From positions 1 through 64,000 of the forward strand of contig JAUXWC010000077.1 of the NCBI GenBank assembly GCA_030685025.1: a stretch of 64,000 bases of DNA, read 5' to 3'. Numbering within the stretch: position 1 is the stretch's first letter; each line of letters opens with the position of its first letter. The stretch is from Rhodoferax sp. (lineage in GTDB: Bacteria > Pseudomonadota > Gammaproteobacteria > Burkholderiales > Burkholderiaceae_C). The notes below the pieces were generated by a model. It had not been told where the DNA came from and ran no database searches. It saw only the letters and a list, made by a program, of their open reading frames with translations. The position numbers and the translations under genes are program-made. This document shows, in pieces, positions 55,918 to 64,000 of this stretch.

Positions 55918-56040
55918 GTTGACGACAGAGCTGGCCCGCTTCGCGCCTGCGGTCTGTCCCGCAAGGTGAACTCCCGACATCCGACGAAGTGTTGAGGACA
56001 GAGCTGGTTCACTGCGTGTAACTGCGGTCTGTCCCGCAAG
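55918..56040 (+). repeat. Two GGACAGAGC hairpin repeats between kinase and regulator genes
   Basis: There are two units, each ending in GCGGTCTGTCCCGCAAG (about 55918-55965 and 55966-56040). The second carries the full leader (GACATCCGACGAAGTGTTGA) seen in the hut array. They fill most of the 150-bp gap between a kinase and regulator that are normally adjacent. Confidence 0.88.
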
Positions 56041-56056
56041 GTCTTAAGATGGCGCC

Positions 56057-56680
56057 ATGCAACCAGTCAAAGACGCAGTGGTTTATGTGGTGGACGACGA
56101 CGTCGGCGTGCGCGACGCGTTGGCCTGGCTGCTGCGTTCGCGGCACCTGACCAGCGAGGTGTTCGACAGCGCGCCAGCCGTGCAGCAAGCGCTGCTGCAG
56201 TCGCCACCGAGCCAGCCTTGTTGCCTGTTGCTGGATGTTCGCATGCCCGACATGAGCGGCCTGGCCCTGTTTGACTGGCTGGTGCAGCGTCAGTTGCACC
56301 AGGCCATGCCGGTGATTTTCCTGACCGGCCATGCTGATGTGCCCACCGCGGTCGACGCGGTCAAGCGCGGGGCTTTTGATTTTTGCGAGAAACCGTTCTC
56401 CGACAACGCCCTGGTCGACCGTATCGAGCAGGCCTTGGCGCAGTCGGAGATCCTTGTCAAGGCGCGACGTGAGCAGGTGCAGTTGCGCCAACGTCTGGCG
56501 GACCTGACCGAGCGCGAGCGCGATGTGATGCGTTGGGTGGTGGAAGGTCTGCCCAACAAGCTGATCGCTGATCGGCTTGACATCAGCGTTCGCACGGTGG
56601 AGGTGCATCGTGCCCGGGTTTTTGAGAAAATGGCCGCCAAATCCGCGGTGGAACTGGCCAACATGCTACGAAATCAATAG
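56057..56680 (+). CDS. FixJ/NarL-type response regulator
   Basis: This is a 207-residue two-domain regulator. The receiver has VYVVDDDVGVRDALAWLL near the N-terminus, phosphoacceptor Asp in CCLLLDVRMPDMSGL near residue 60, and the conserved Thr and Lys in VIFLTGHAD and FDFCEKPFSDN. The C-terminal LuxR-type helix-turn-helix is LTERERDVMRWVVEGLPNKL followed by IADRLDISVRTVEVHRARVF. It should be phosphorylated by the upstream kinase and activate transcription. The start is ATG 56057, 14 bp after the last hairpin repeat. Confidence 0.92.
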   Translation: MQPVKDAVVYVVDDDVGVRDALAWLLRSRHLTSEVFDSAPAVQQALLQSPPSQPCCLLLDVRMPDMSGLALFDWLVQRQLHQAMPVIFLTGHADVPTAVDAVKRGAFDFCEKPFSDNALVDRIEQALAQSEILVKARREQVQLRQRLADLTERERDVMRWVVEGLPNKLIADRLDISVRTVEVHRARVFEKMAAKSAVELANMLRNQ

Positions 56681-56752
56681 TTTTTTGGGTTTCCGGTAAA
56701 ACCCATTGGTGCACTTCGTGTGGACCGCTTGGCGGTGTGCGGCGCGATCATG

Positions 56753-56914
56753 TCAGTTCGACGGCGCCGATGGCTTGTCCGCAGCTGCCTCAGTCGGTTC
56801 GGCCGGTGCCCGGTTCGGCGGCTCGCCGTTCTTGCGTCCGGAGAACATGGTCCACCAGACGATCCCCAACAGCAAGACCAGGGCGCCCAAGGCTTCAAGC
56901 AAAATCAGCACCAT
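56753..56914 (-). CDS. Small single-span membrane protein
   Basis: This 53-residue protein begins MVLILLEALGALVLLLGIVW, a near-perfect single transmembrane helix. It is followed by WTMFSGRKNGEPP and a Pro/Ala/Glu-rich tail. A strong AGGAG lies about 7 bp upstream of the ATG at 56914. Its start codon overlaps that of mltA on the other strand: the two ATGs share bases 56913-56914 in a CATG. I do not recognise a named family, but the composition and ribosome site argue for a real gene. It may be membrane-associated in envelope maintenance; that is speculation from the neighbour only. Confidence 0.65.
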   Translation of the reverse strand: MVLILLEALGALVLLLGIVWWTMFSGRKNGEPPNRAPAEPTEAAADKPSAPSN

Positions 56915-58073
56915 GAAACGACTCCTGTGCAAAGTGGTGAGTGGCGCGATTGTAGGAACTCTGCTTGGCTGTGCCAGCGCGCCCACCCCAATCCCCGCCG
57001 AGCGTGCGCCGACGCCGCCGTCTAGCGCCGCCGGGTCCGCCAGTTCAGCGGGCCTTGCCGAATCGGGCCTGCCCGTCCTGGTGCAGGCCAAGAGCCGCTG
57101 GATCGCGGTGCCGTGGACCCAACTGCCTGGCTTCGGGCAGGATGCCTTGCACGAGGCCTGGAACGCCTGGTTGAGAAGTTGCGAGCGACCTGCGACGGCC
57201 TTCGTGGCGCTGTGTCCCGAGGTGCGCCGCCTGAGCATTGGCAGCGCCGATGAGCAGTTGAGCTGGATAACCTCGCGCTTGCAGCCCTACCGGGTGGAGG
57301 CCTTGGTCGACGAGGGTCCCGGCCTGTTGACCGGATACTTCGAGCCGATGTTTGAGGCGTCACGCCTGCCCGGGCCGGGGTTTTCCGTTCCGCTGTACCA
57401 AGCGCCGGTTGGTCTGGCGCAGCGCAAACCCTGGTACTCCCGGCAAGAGATCGACACCCTGCCCGCCGCCCAGGCCGCGCTCAAGGGACGCGAGATTGCC
57501 TACCTTGCCGACCCGGTGGATGCGCTGATCCTGCAGATTCAGGGGTCGGGGCGTTTGCGCGTCACTGAGCCAGACGGACAACAGCGCTTGCTGCGGGTCG
57601 CCTACGCCGCCACCAATGAGCAACCGTACCGCAGCGTGGGCCGCTGGCTGCTGGAGCAGGGCGCCGTGCGCGATGCCTCCTGGCCGGGCATTCGGGCCTG
57701 GATTGCCCAGAACCCGCAGCGCGTGCAGGAGATGTTGTGGAGCAATCCGCGCATGGTGTTCTTTCGTGAAGAGCCCTTGTCCGAACTGGATGCGGGTTTC
57801 GGCCCGCGCGGGGCGCAGGGGGTGGCCTTGACGCCGGGGCGCTCGATCGCGGTGGACCCGACCAGCATTCCCTATGGCACGCCGGTCTGGCTGGCTTCCA
57901 GCGGACCGGTTGCCAATCTGGAGAAGCTGGTGCTGGCCCAGGACACCGGCAGCGCCATCGTCGGCGCCGTGCGGGCTGACTACTTTGCCGGCTGGGGCGC
58001 GCAGGCTGGCGAGCTGGCCGGGCGGCTCAAACAGCCCTTGCGGATGTGGGTGCTGTGGCCGCGCTCGCCTTGA
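56913..58073 (+). CDS. mltA: Membrane-bound lytic murein transglycosylase A
   Basis: This 386-residue lipoprotein has a signal peptide ending in the lipobox GTLLGCASAP (Cys near residue 20). MltA/3D domain landmarks are LLTGYFEPMFEASR near residue 135, DALILQIQGSGRL, GRWLLEQGAV, NPRMVFF and LAQDTGSAIVGAVRADYFAG near residue 345, which contains the catalytic Asp. It cleaves peptidoglycan, forming 1,6-anhydromuramic ends. Its ATG overlaps the start of the divergent small membrane protein gene. The ribosome site is weak. The long in-frame extension upstream lacks signal-peptide character and is not used. Confidence 0.9.
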   Translation: MKRLLCKVVSGAIVGTLLGCASAPTPIPAERAPTPPSSAAGSASSAGLAESGLPVLVQAKSRWIAVPWTQLPGFGQDALHEAWNAWLRSCERPATAFVALCPEVRRLSIGSADEQLSWITSRLQPYRVEALVDEGPGLLTGYFEPMFEASRLPGPGFSVPLYQAPVGLAQRKPWYSRQEIDTLPAAQAALKGREIAYLADPVDALILQIQGSGRLRVTEPDGQQRLLRVAYAATNEQPYRSVGRWLLEQGAVRDASWPGIRAWIAQNPQRVQEMLWSNPRMVFFREEPLSELDAGFGPRGAQGVALTPGRSIAVDPTSIPYGTPVWLASSGPVANLEKLVLAQDTGSAIVGAVRADYFAGWGAQAGELAGRLKQPLRMWVLWPRSP

Positions 58074-58128
58074 ATTGACGCCGCGTCGATCAAGGACTCC
58101 CGGGCCGCGGCAGTGCGCTGCTGGCCTT

Positions 58129-58197
58129 GACCTCCTCCAACTCGCGCAGGCGGCGCCAGCAGGGCGCGGCACTCATGCCTATGCGGCCAACAACGCA
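58129..58197 (-). pseudogene. Remnant of an Lrp/AsnC-type helix-turn-helix gene
   Basis: On the minus strand a short frame reads GRIGMSAAPCWRRLRELEE. This closely matches the recognition-helix region of Lrp/AsnC regulators (consensus AERVGLSPAPCLRRVRRLEE). Neither the preceding helix nor the ligand-binding domain can be followed in any frame, so only about 20 codons survive. It lies divergently upstream of the indolepyruvate oxidoreductase gene, where, to my recollection, an intact Lrp-family regulator is common. The assignment rests on a short match. Confidence 0.45.
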
Positions 58198-58319
58198 TAC
58201 ACCTCTCTGACCAGTGGGCATACACTTTCCCGTCAAAATGTCCAGGCCGCCCAACGGCTTGAGCCGATTCATCGTTGCCACCAAGGCGACCCCTGCCGTT
58301 TCCCTGGAGATAAGCCACC

Positions 58320-61300
58320 ATGAACGCACCGCTGCCCGAGCACATTCGCAAAGCCTTGGAGACCGTCACGCTGGATGACAAGTACGCCCTGGACCAGGGG
58401 CACGCCTTCATGAGCGGCGTGCATGCCTTGGTCAAGCTGCCGATGCTGCAGCAGTTGCGCGATCAGCGCCTTGGCAAGAACACCGGTGGTTTTATCAGCG
58501 GCTACCGCGGTTCACCCCTGGGCGGCTACGACCAGGCGCTGGTCAAGGCGAAGAAGTACTTGCAGGCACGCAACATCGTGTTTCAGCCAGGCGTCAACGA
58601 AGAACTGGCGGCCACCGCCCTGTGGGGTACCCAGCAAATGGGCTTCGCACCGCCTGGCAGCAACAAGTTCGATGGCGTGTTCGGTATTTGGTACGGCAAG
58701 GGGCCTGGCGTGGACCGGTGCTCGGATGTCTTCAAACACGCCAACATGGCCGGCACCACGCCCTGGGGCGGCGTGATCGCGGTGGCGGGCGACGACCATG
58801 TGGCCAAGAGTTCCACGGCGGTGCACCAGAGCGACCACATCTTCAAGGCCTGCGGCTCGCCGGTGTTCTTTCCCTCCACCGTGCAGGAGATTCTGGACCT
58901 GGGCGTGCACGCCTTTGCCATGAGCCGCTTCTCGGGCGTCTGGGCCGGCATGAAGACGATTCAGGAAATCGTCGAGTCCAGCGCGACGGTGGAGATCGAT
59001 CCTGATCGGGTGCAGATCAAGATACCCACCGATTTCAAGATGCCGCCTGGCGGCCTGCACATCCGCTGGCCCGACCACGCGTTGGACCAGGAGGCGCGGC
59101 TGTTCGATTTCAAGTGGTATGCGGCGCTGGCCTACATCCGTGCCAACCGGCTCAACTACAACGTGATTCAAGGTCCGCATGACCGACTGGGCCTGATCGC
59201 CAGTGGCAAGGCCTATAACGACACCCGTCAGGCCCTGATCGACCTGGGGCTGGACGACGCCACCTGCCAACGGCTGGGCATTCGTGTGCACAAGGTCGGC
59301 GTGGTGTGGCCGCTGGAAGCACAATCCACGCGGGATTTCGCGGCCGGGTTGGAGGAAATTCTGGTGATCGAGGAAAAGCGCCAGGTCATTGAGTACCAGG
59401 TCAAGGAGCAGTTGTACAACTGGCGCAGCGACGTGCGCCCGCTGGTGCTGGGCAAGTTCGACGAGATCGAAGGCGACTTCAGCGGTGGTGAATGGTCGGT
59501 GCCCAACCCGGCGGCGCACAGCCTGCTGCGCGCCAATGCCGACCTGTCGCCGGCATTGATCGCACGCGCGCTGGCGCAGCGCATCAGGCGCCTGGGACTG
59601 GATGCCGACACCACGGCGTGTATCGAGGCGCGCTTGGCTTTGCTGCAGGCCAAAGAGCGCGCCATGCAGGTGCTGGAGGTCAAGGCGGATCGCCAGCCGT
59701 GGTTTTGCTCCGGCTGCCCGCACAACACCTCGACCAAGGTGCCCGAGGGCTCGCGTGCCATGGCCGGCATCGGCTGCCACTTCATGTCGATCTGGATGGA
59801 CCGCGCCACGGTGGGTTTCACCCAGATGGGCGGCGAGGGGGTGCCCTGGGTCGGACAGCAGCCGTTCTCGAACGAACAGCATGTGTTCGCCAATCTGGGT
59901 GATGGCACGTACTTTCACAGCGGCTCGCTGGCGGTGCGCCAAAGCATTGCCGCCGGGGTGAACATTACCTACAAGATCCTCTACAACGACGCGGTGGCCA
60001 TGACCGGTGGGCAGCAGGTGGGCGAGCGGCCCGAAGGACACTCGGTGGTGCAGATTGCCCAGTCCATGCGCGCCGAAGGTGTGGTCAAGTGTGTGGTGGT
60101 GACCGACGAGCCCAAGAAGTACGCCGGGCTGACGCTGGCGCAGGGTGTAACGGTGCACCACCGTGACGAACTCGATCACATCCAACGTGAATTCAGAGAA
60201 ATCAAAGGCGCCACCGTCATCATCTACGACCAGACTTGTGCCACTGAAAAACGGCGTCGGCGCAAGCGTGGCAGCTTGGTGGACCCTGCCGTGCGCGTGG
60301 TCATCAACGAGCTGGTGTGCGAAGGTTGCGGCGACTGCAGCGTGCAGTCCAATTGCCTGTCGGTGGAACCGCTGGAAACCGATTTTGGCCGCAAGCGGCA
60401 GATTAACCAGTCCACCTGTAACAAGGACTATTCTTGCGTCAAGGGCTTTTGCCCGAGCTTCGTCACGGTCGAAGGTGGGCAGTTGAAGAAGAAGTCCAAG
60501 GCCGCCAAGGGCGCGGTCACCCCGGCAAGCCTTGGCGTGTTGCCGGAGCCGGTCGTGCCGCTGCTCGGTGGCGCGCAACAAGACGTGTGGGGCATCGTCG
60601 TGGCGGGGGTCGGTGGCACCGGCGTCATCACCATCGGGCAGCTACTCGGCGTGGCCGCGCACCTGGATGGCAAGGGCATCGTCACGCAGGATGCGGGCGG
60701 TCTGGCGCAAAAAGGCGGTGCCACCTGGAGCCATGTGCTGATTGGCGCGACGCAGGAGGCGATTCGCACCACCCGGGTTGGCATGGCCGCAGCCGACCTG
60801 ATCATGGGCTGCGACCCGATCGTGACGGCTGGCAAGGAGACCGTGCTGCGCATGGCCAGTGGCCGCACGCGCGTGGCCCTGAACGTGCACAGCACGCCCA
60901 CTGCGGCTTTCGTCAAAGACGGCAACTGGCAGAACCCGGCGCAGGCGTGTTCGCAGGAGATTGTCAAGGCGGTCGGTGCGGATGCGGTGGGGGCTTTCGA
61001 TGCCGACGCGGCCGCGGTCAAGTTGATGGGGGATAGTCTGTACACCAACCCCATGATGCTGGGTTATGCCTGGCAGAACGGCTGGGTGCCGCTGTCCGGC
61101 GCATCGCTGCTGCGCGCCATGGAGCTCAACGCGGTGGCGGTGGAGCAGAACAAAACCGCCTTCGAGTGGGGTCGTCATGCGGCGCACAACTGGAATGCTG
61201 TTCAGCGTCTGCTCGACCCGGGTCAGGTGATCGAGTTCAAGAAAAAGCCCACCGTCGATGACATCGTCGCCAAGCGTGTGGAATTCCTAACGGCCTACCA

Positions 61301-61913
61301 GAACGCCGCCTACGCGCAGGACTACCAGGCCTTGGTGGCCAAGGTGCGACAGGCCGAAGCGGCGTTTGGCGCCACCTCGGCCTTGAGTGAGGCGGTGGCC
61401 AGAAACCTGTTCAAGCTGATGGCCTACAAGGACGAGTACGAAGTGGCCCGGTTGCATGTTGATGCGGCGTTTCACCAGCGCATTGGCGACCTGTTCGAGG
61501 GCGACTACACGCTGCACTACCACCTGGCGCCGCCGCTGCTGGCCAGGAAGAATGACCAGGGTGAACTGCAGAAGCAAAAATTCGGCCCGACGACCTTGAC
61601 GCTGTTCAGGTTGCTGGCGCCCCTGAAGGTGCTGCGCGGCAGCGCCTTCGATGTCTTCGGTCGCACCGAGGAACGGCGCCAGGAGCGGGCACTGATTGCT
61701 GAGTACAAGGCTTGTGTCCAGGAGCTGCTGCAAAGCCTGGGCAATTTCTCGGACAGCGGTCAACTGAAACTTGCTGTGGAAATCGCGCGTATTCCGGAGC
61801 AGATCAAGGGCTTTGGCCACGTCAAGGCGCGTAACCTGGCGGGGGCAAGACAAACCTGGCGGGCCTTGCTGGTGCAGTTTCGCAGTTGCGCGCCAGCGCG
61901 ATTGACTGCCTGA
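58320..61913 (+). CDS. Indolepyruvate ferredoxin oxidoreductase family protein (fused alpha/gamma subunits)
   Basis: This is a 1197-residue fused 2-oxoacid oxidoreductase. An N-terminal TPP/pyrimidine-binding-type domain (FISGYRGSPLGGYDQALVKA) is followed by the TPP-binding domain (CSGCPHNTSTKVPEGSRAMA, GIGCHFMSIWMDR). A Cys-rich Fe-S segment lies near residue 665 (CEGCGDCSVQSNC, CNKDYSCVKGFCPSF), and then a gamma domain (VAGVGGTGVITIGQLLGVAA, QDAGGLAQKGGATWSHVLIG). It decarboxylates aryl or branched 2-oxo acids to acyl-CoA with ferredoxin as acceptor; relatives act in aromatic amino acid degradation. It stands alone with its own upstream region (58074-58319). The substrate is uncertain. Confidence 0.9.
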   Translation: MNAPLPEHIRKALETVTLDDKYALDQGHAFMSGVHALVKLPMLQQLRDQRLGKNTGGFISGYRGSPLGGYDQALVKAKKYLQARNIVFQPGVNEELAATALWGTQQMGFAPPGSNKFDGVFGIWYGKGPGVDRCSDVFKHANMAGTTPWGGVIAVAGDDHVAKSSTAVHQSDHIFKACGSPVFFPSTVQEILDLGVHAFAMSRFSGVWAGMKTIQEIVESSATVEIDPDRVQIKIPTDFKMPPGGLHIRWPDHALDQEARLFDFKWYAALAYIRANRLNYNVIQGPHDRLGLIASGKAYNDTRQALIDLGLDDATCQRLGIRVHKVGVVWPLEAQSTRDFAAGLEEILVIEEKRQVIEYQVKEQLYNWRSDVRPLVLGKFDEIEGDFSGGEWSVPNPAAHSLLRANADLSPALIARALAQRIRRLGLDADTTACIEARLALLQAKERAMQVLEVKADRQPWFCSGCPHNTSTKVPEGSRAMAGIGCHFMSIWMDRATVGFTQMGGEGVPWVGQQPFSNEQHVFANLGDGTYFHSGSLAVRQSIAAGVNITYKILYNDAVAMTGGQQVGERPEGHSVVQIAQSMRAEGVVKCVVVTDEPKKYAGLTLAQGVTVHHRDELDHIQREFREIKGATVIIYDQTCATEKRRRRKRGSLVDPAVRVVINELVCEGCGDCSVQSNCLSVEPLETDFGRKRQINQSTCNKDYSCVKGFCPSFVTVEGGQLKKKSKAAKGAVTPASLGVLPEPVVPLLGGAQQDVWGIVVAGVGGTGVITIGQLLGVAAHLDGKGIVTQDAGGLAQKGGATWSHVLIGATQEAIRTTRVGMAAADLIMGCDPIVTAGKETVLRMASGRTRVALNVHSTPTAAFVKDGNWQNPAQACSQEIVKAVGADAVGAFDADAAAVKLMGDSLYTNPMMLGYAWQNGWVPLSGASLLRAMELNAVAVEQNKTAFEWGRHAAHNWNAVQRLLDPGQVIEFKKKPTVDDIVAKRVEFLTAYQNAAYAQDYQALVAKVRQAEAAFGATSALSEAVARNLFKLMAYKDEYEVARLHVDAAFHQRIGDLFEGDYTLHYHLAPPLLARKNDQGELQKQKFGPTTLTLFRLLAPLKVLRGSAFDVFGRTEERRQERALIAEYKACVQELLQSLGNFSDSGQLKLAVEIARIPEQIKGFGHVKARNLAGARQTWRALLVQFRSCAPARLTA

Positions 61914-62083
61914 GTGGGTCGCTTGCTGGGTCAATCACGACTGGCCTCGCCGGGCATCCGCCTGCACGGTTGGAAGTACACGGGCACCCCGCATACAATG
62001 AAAGGTTGACTGCCCCGATTTCACGGTATCCGTGAGCGGGGGCTCAGTGTTCTTGTTTCTTCCCTTTCATTGTGGAGTTGTCC

Positions 62084-62413
62084 GTGTTTATTTCTTCTGC
62101 TTTCGCCCAAACTGCTCCGGCCGCCACTGGTGGCGATACATCATCGACGCTGATGAGCATCTTGCCGCTGGTCTTGATGTTTGTGGTGCTTTACTTTGTG
62201 ATGATCCGTCCCCAGATGAAGAAGCAAAAGGACCATCGCTCGATGGTCGATGCGCTGGCCAAGGGTGACGAAGTGGTCACCGCCGGTGGCCTGCTCGGCA
62301 AGATCAGCAAGCTCGGCGAAAGCAACCTCGGCGTGGAGATTGCCAACGGCGTTGAAGTTCAGGTGCAGCGCAGTGCCGTGGTGCAGGTGTTGCCCAAGGG
62401 CAGCATCAAGTAA
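62084..62413 (+). CDS. yajC: Preprotein translocase subunit YajC
   Basis: This is 109 residues. One N-terminal helix (LMSILPLVLMFVVLYFVMIR) is followed by PQMKKQKDHRSMVDALAKGD and VVTAGGLLGKISKL, the YajC signature. The start chosen is GTG 62084 (reading FISSAFAQTAPA), which has GGAG 8-11 bp upstream; a GTG four codons earlier lies within that ribosome site. YajC associates with SecDF at the membrane. It is followed after 47 bp by secD. The usual upstream neighbour tgt is not present here. Confidence 0.93.
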   Translation: MFISSAFAQTAPAATGGDTSSTLMSILPLVLMFVVLYFVMIRPQMKKQKDHRSMVDALAKGDEVVTAGGLLGKISKLGESNLGVEIANGVEVQVQRSAVVQVLPKGSIK

Positions 62414-62460
62414 GCAACGCCGAGGGCGTCCTGGTTTCCTGTTTTTTTGAGTAGGGCGGT

Positions 62461-64000
62461 ATGAATCGTTACCCGATGTGGAAGTACGCGATCATCTTGG
62501 TCGCACTGGTGGTAGGGGCGCTGTTTACCCTGCCGAATTTCTTTGGTGAGGCGCCGGCGGTGCAGGTATCTGCCGCCAAGGCGTCGGTCAAGGTCGACAG
62601 CACGACCCAGGTCCGTGTCGGAGAGGCCTTGAAGGCCGCTGGCATCACGGCCGATCTGGTCACCATTGATGGCACCTCGCTCAAGGTCAGAGTGGATGGC
62701 GCCGACACTCAGATCAAGGCCAAGGACGTGATTCAGAAGGCGCTGAACCCCGACTCGGGCAACCCAGGCTACGTGGTGGCGCTGAACCTGCTGTCGCGCA
62801 GTCCGGTGTGGCTGCGCTCGCTCGGAGCGGTGCCCATGTACCTGGGGCTTGACTTGCGCGGCGGTGTGCACTTCATGCTGCAAGTCGATATGCAAGCCGC
62901 GCTGACCAAGAAGGCCGAGGCCCTGGCCGGCGACATTCGCACCGGCTTGCGAGAGAAGAACGTTCGCCATAGCGGTATCTCGCGCAATGCCCAACTGATC
63001 GAGATCCAGTTTCGGGACACCCAGGCGCTGGATGCGGCCAAAGCCTTGATTCAAGAGCAATTTGTCGACTTGCAGGTCAGCTCGGCACCCGATGGCGCGC
63101 AGTACAAGCTGACCGCGTCGATCAAGCCCGAAGCGGCCAGGCGCGTGCAGGACCAGGCGCTCAAGCAGAACATCACTACCTTGCACAATCGGATCAACGA
63201 ACTGGGTGTGTCGGAACCCGTGATTCAACAGCAGGGGCTCGATCGCATCGTGGTGCAGTTGCCAGGCGTACAGGACACCGCCAAGGCCAAGGACATTCTG
63301 GGTCGCACCGCGACGCTGGAGTTGCGCTTGGTTGACGACAGCGCCGAAGCGCAGGCAGCGGTGTCAGGCGGCGGTGTCGTGCCGTTTGGCACCGAGCGCT
63401 TTCTGGAGCGCGACGGCCGTGCCGTGATCGTCAAGAAGCAGGTCATTCTCACTGGTGACAGTCTCACGGATGCGCAGCCCGGCCTGGACTCACAAACCCA
63501 GCAGCCCAAGGTGGACCTGACGGTTGACGCCAAGGGCGGGCGCACCATGCGTGATGTCAGCCGCGAGAACCTCAAGAAGCGCATGGCCATTGTGCTGTTC
63601 GAAAAGGGCAAGGGCGAGGTGTTGACGGCGCCGGTCATTCAGGGCGAGTTGGGTAACCGTTTTCAGATTTCCGGTTCGATGAGCATCAGCGAAGCCAATG
63701 ACCTGGCCTTGTTGCTGCGCGCCGGATCCCTGGCGGCGCCGATGGAGATCATTGAAGAGCGCACCATCGGCCCCAGCCTGGGGGCCGAAAACATCGCCAA
63801 GGGTTTCGACAGCGTGACCTGGGGCTTTGTGGCGGTGACGGTGTTCATGTGCGCCTATTACATGTTGTTTGGCGTGATTTCCAGCGTCTCGCTGGCGGTC
63901 AACCTGCTGCTGCTGGTGGCGGTGTTATCGATGCTGCAGGCCACGCTCACGCTGCCGGGCATGGCGGCCATGGCGCTGGTGCTGGGCATGGCGATTGATG
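62461..64000 (+). CDS. secD: Protein translocase subunit SecD (3' end beyond window)
   Basis: The open frame from ATG 62461 runs without a stop to the window end (513 codons). The first membrane helix is at residues 8-26 (KYAIILVALVVGALFTLPNF), and the conserved YLGLDLRGGVHFMLQVD lies near residue 121. The periplasmic P1 region follows (NRINELGVSEPVIQQQG, DRIVVQLPGVQDTAKAKDIL), then SMSISEANDLALLLRAGSLA, and the second helix block begins VTWGFVAVTVFMCAYYML near residue 455. It uses proton motive force with SecF to complete protein export. It is in an operon with yajC. Confidence 0.95.
   Translation, partial: MNRYPMWKYAIILVALVVGALFTLPNFFGEAPAVQVSAAKASVKVDSTTQVRVGEALKAAGITADLVTIDGTSLKVRVDGADTQIKAKDVIQKALNPDSGNPGYVVALNLLSRSPVWLRSLGAVPMYLGLDLRGGVHFMLQVDMQAALTKKAEALAGDIRTGLREKNVRHSGISRNAQLIEIQFRDTQALDAAKALIQEQFVDLQVSSAPDGAQYKLTASIKPEAARRVQDQALKQNITTLHNRINELGVSEPVIQQQGLDRIVVQLPGVQDTAKAKDILGRTATLELRLVDDSAEAQAAVSGGGVVPFGTERFLERDGRAVIVKKQVILTGDSLTDAQPGLDSQTQQPKVDLTVDAKGGRTMRDVSRENLKKRMAIVLFEKGKGEVLTAPVIQGELGNRFQISGSMSISEANDLALLLRAGSLAAPMEIIEERTIGPSLGAENIAKGFDSVTWGFVAVTVFMCAYYMLFGVISSVSLAVNLLLLVAVLSMLQATLTLPGMAAMALVLGMAID

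Noticed and set aside
58512..60581. A 689-codon open frame antisense to the indolepyruvate oxidoreductase
   Set aside because: It is a mirror of a long conserved gene; the sequence is His/Gln/Arg-rich without recognisable motifs.

Overview
The window looks like a chromosomal segment of a Burkholderiales bacterium, most likely a Comamonadaceae relative of Rhodoferax or Polaromonas. The base composition is GC-rich. The gene content fits that group: yajC-secD, glnE, rfaE2, tsaB-rimI-udg-pyrF, hut, gcdH and a fused indolepyruvate oxidoreductase. A short dispersed repeat of the GCTNCT...GATAGCT type, which I associate with Comamonadaceae, also occurs. This assignment is inferred from family knowledge; no rRNA is present.

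Layout. (1) 1-3193 is a mobile and decaying accessory edge. It holds the N-terminus of a group II intron reverse transcriptase, two integron-type gene cassettes (a brnTA toxin-antitoxin and a lipoprotein) bounded by recognisable attC sites, a DUF1016 gene cut off at the last attC remnant, and an hsdM that has lost its catalytic core through an in-frame deletion. (2) 3280-15205 (minus strand) is a nearly complete reductive pyrimidine catabolism locus: preT-preA, a BMP-type ABC importer, codA, hydA and a beta-ureidopropionase gene. (3) 15333-16148 is a vapBC module with a palindromic operator. (4) 16185-20203 is a LysR regulator divergent from gcdH and a CoA-transferase gene (glutarate/lysine catabolism). 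(5) 20324-26506 holds a PAS-GGDEF-EAL protein, a membrane protein/DUF2249/hemerythrin operon and a GH13 glycosidase. (6) 26547-34960 is the hut regulon: hutUH divergent from hutCDI and hutGF, using the formiminoglutamate deiminase route. (7) 34985-40730 holds a periplasmic binding protein, an EamA exporter, a flavin reductase and a DUF1800/DUF1501 pair. (8) 41034-64000 is housekeeping: pyrF, udg, rimI, tsaB, an HD-GYP-like protein, rfaE2, glnE, yhdP, a nitrilase, a two-component system, mltA, the indolepyruvate oxidoreductase, yajC and secD (cut by the window end).

The most unusual signal is in the intergenic DNA. Two pathway operons (hydA/pydC and gcdH/CaiB) carry the same composite insert: a REP-like palindrome followed by two convergent hairpins. 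In all four hairpins the apical loop keeps the same ends (CCTCATGGTG...CACAAATCGG), while the 18-25 bp stems are unrelated between copies yet self-complementary in each. A second dispersed hairpin family (GAGGACAGAGC...GGTCTGTCCCGCAAG) forms tandem arrays at three loci and splits gene pairs that are probably cotranscribed (hutI/hutG and kinase/regulator). A perfect 27-bp inverted REP pair sits in the hutU-hutC divergent region, and a cruciform-like element lies between preA and preT.
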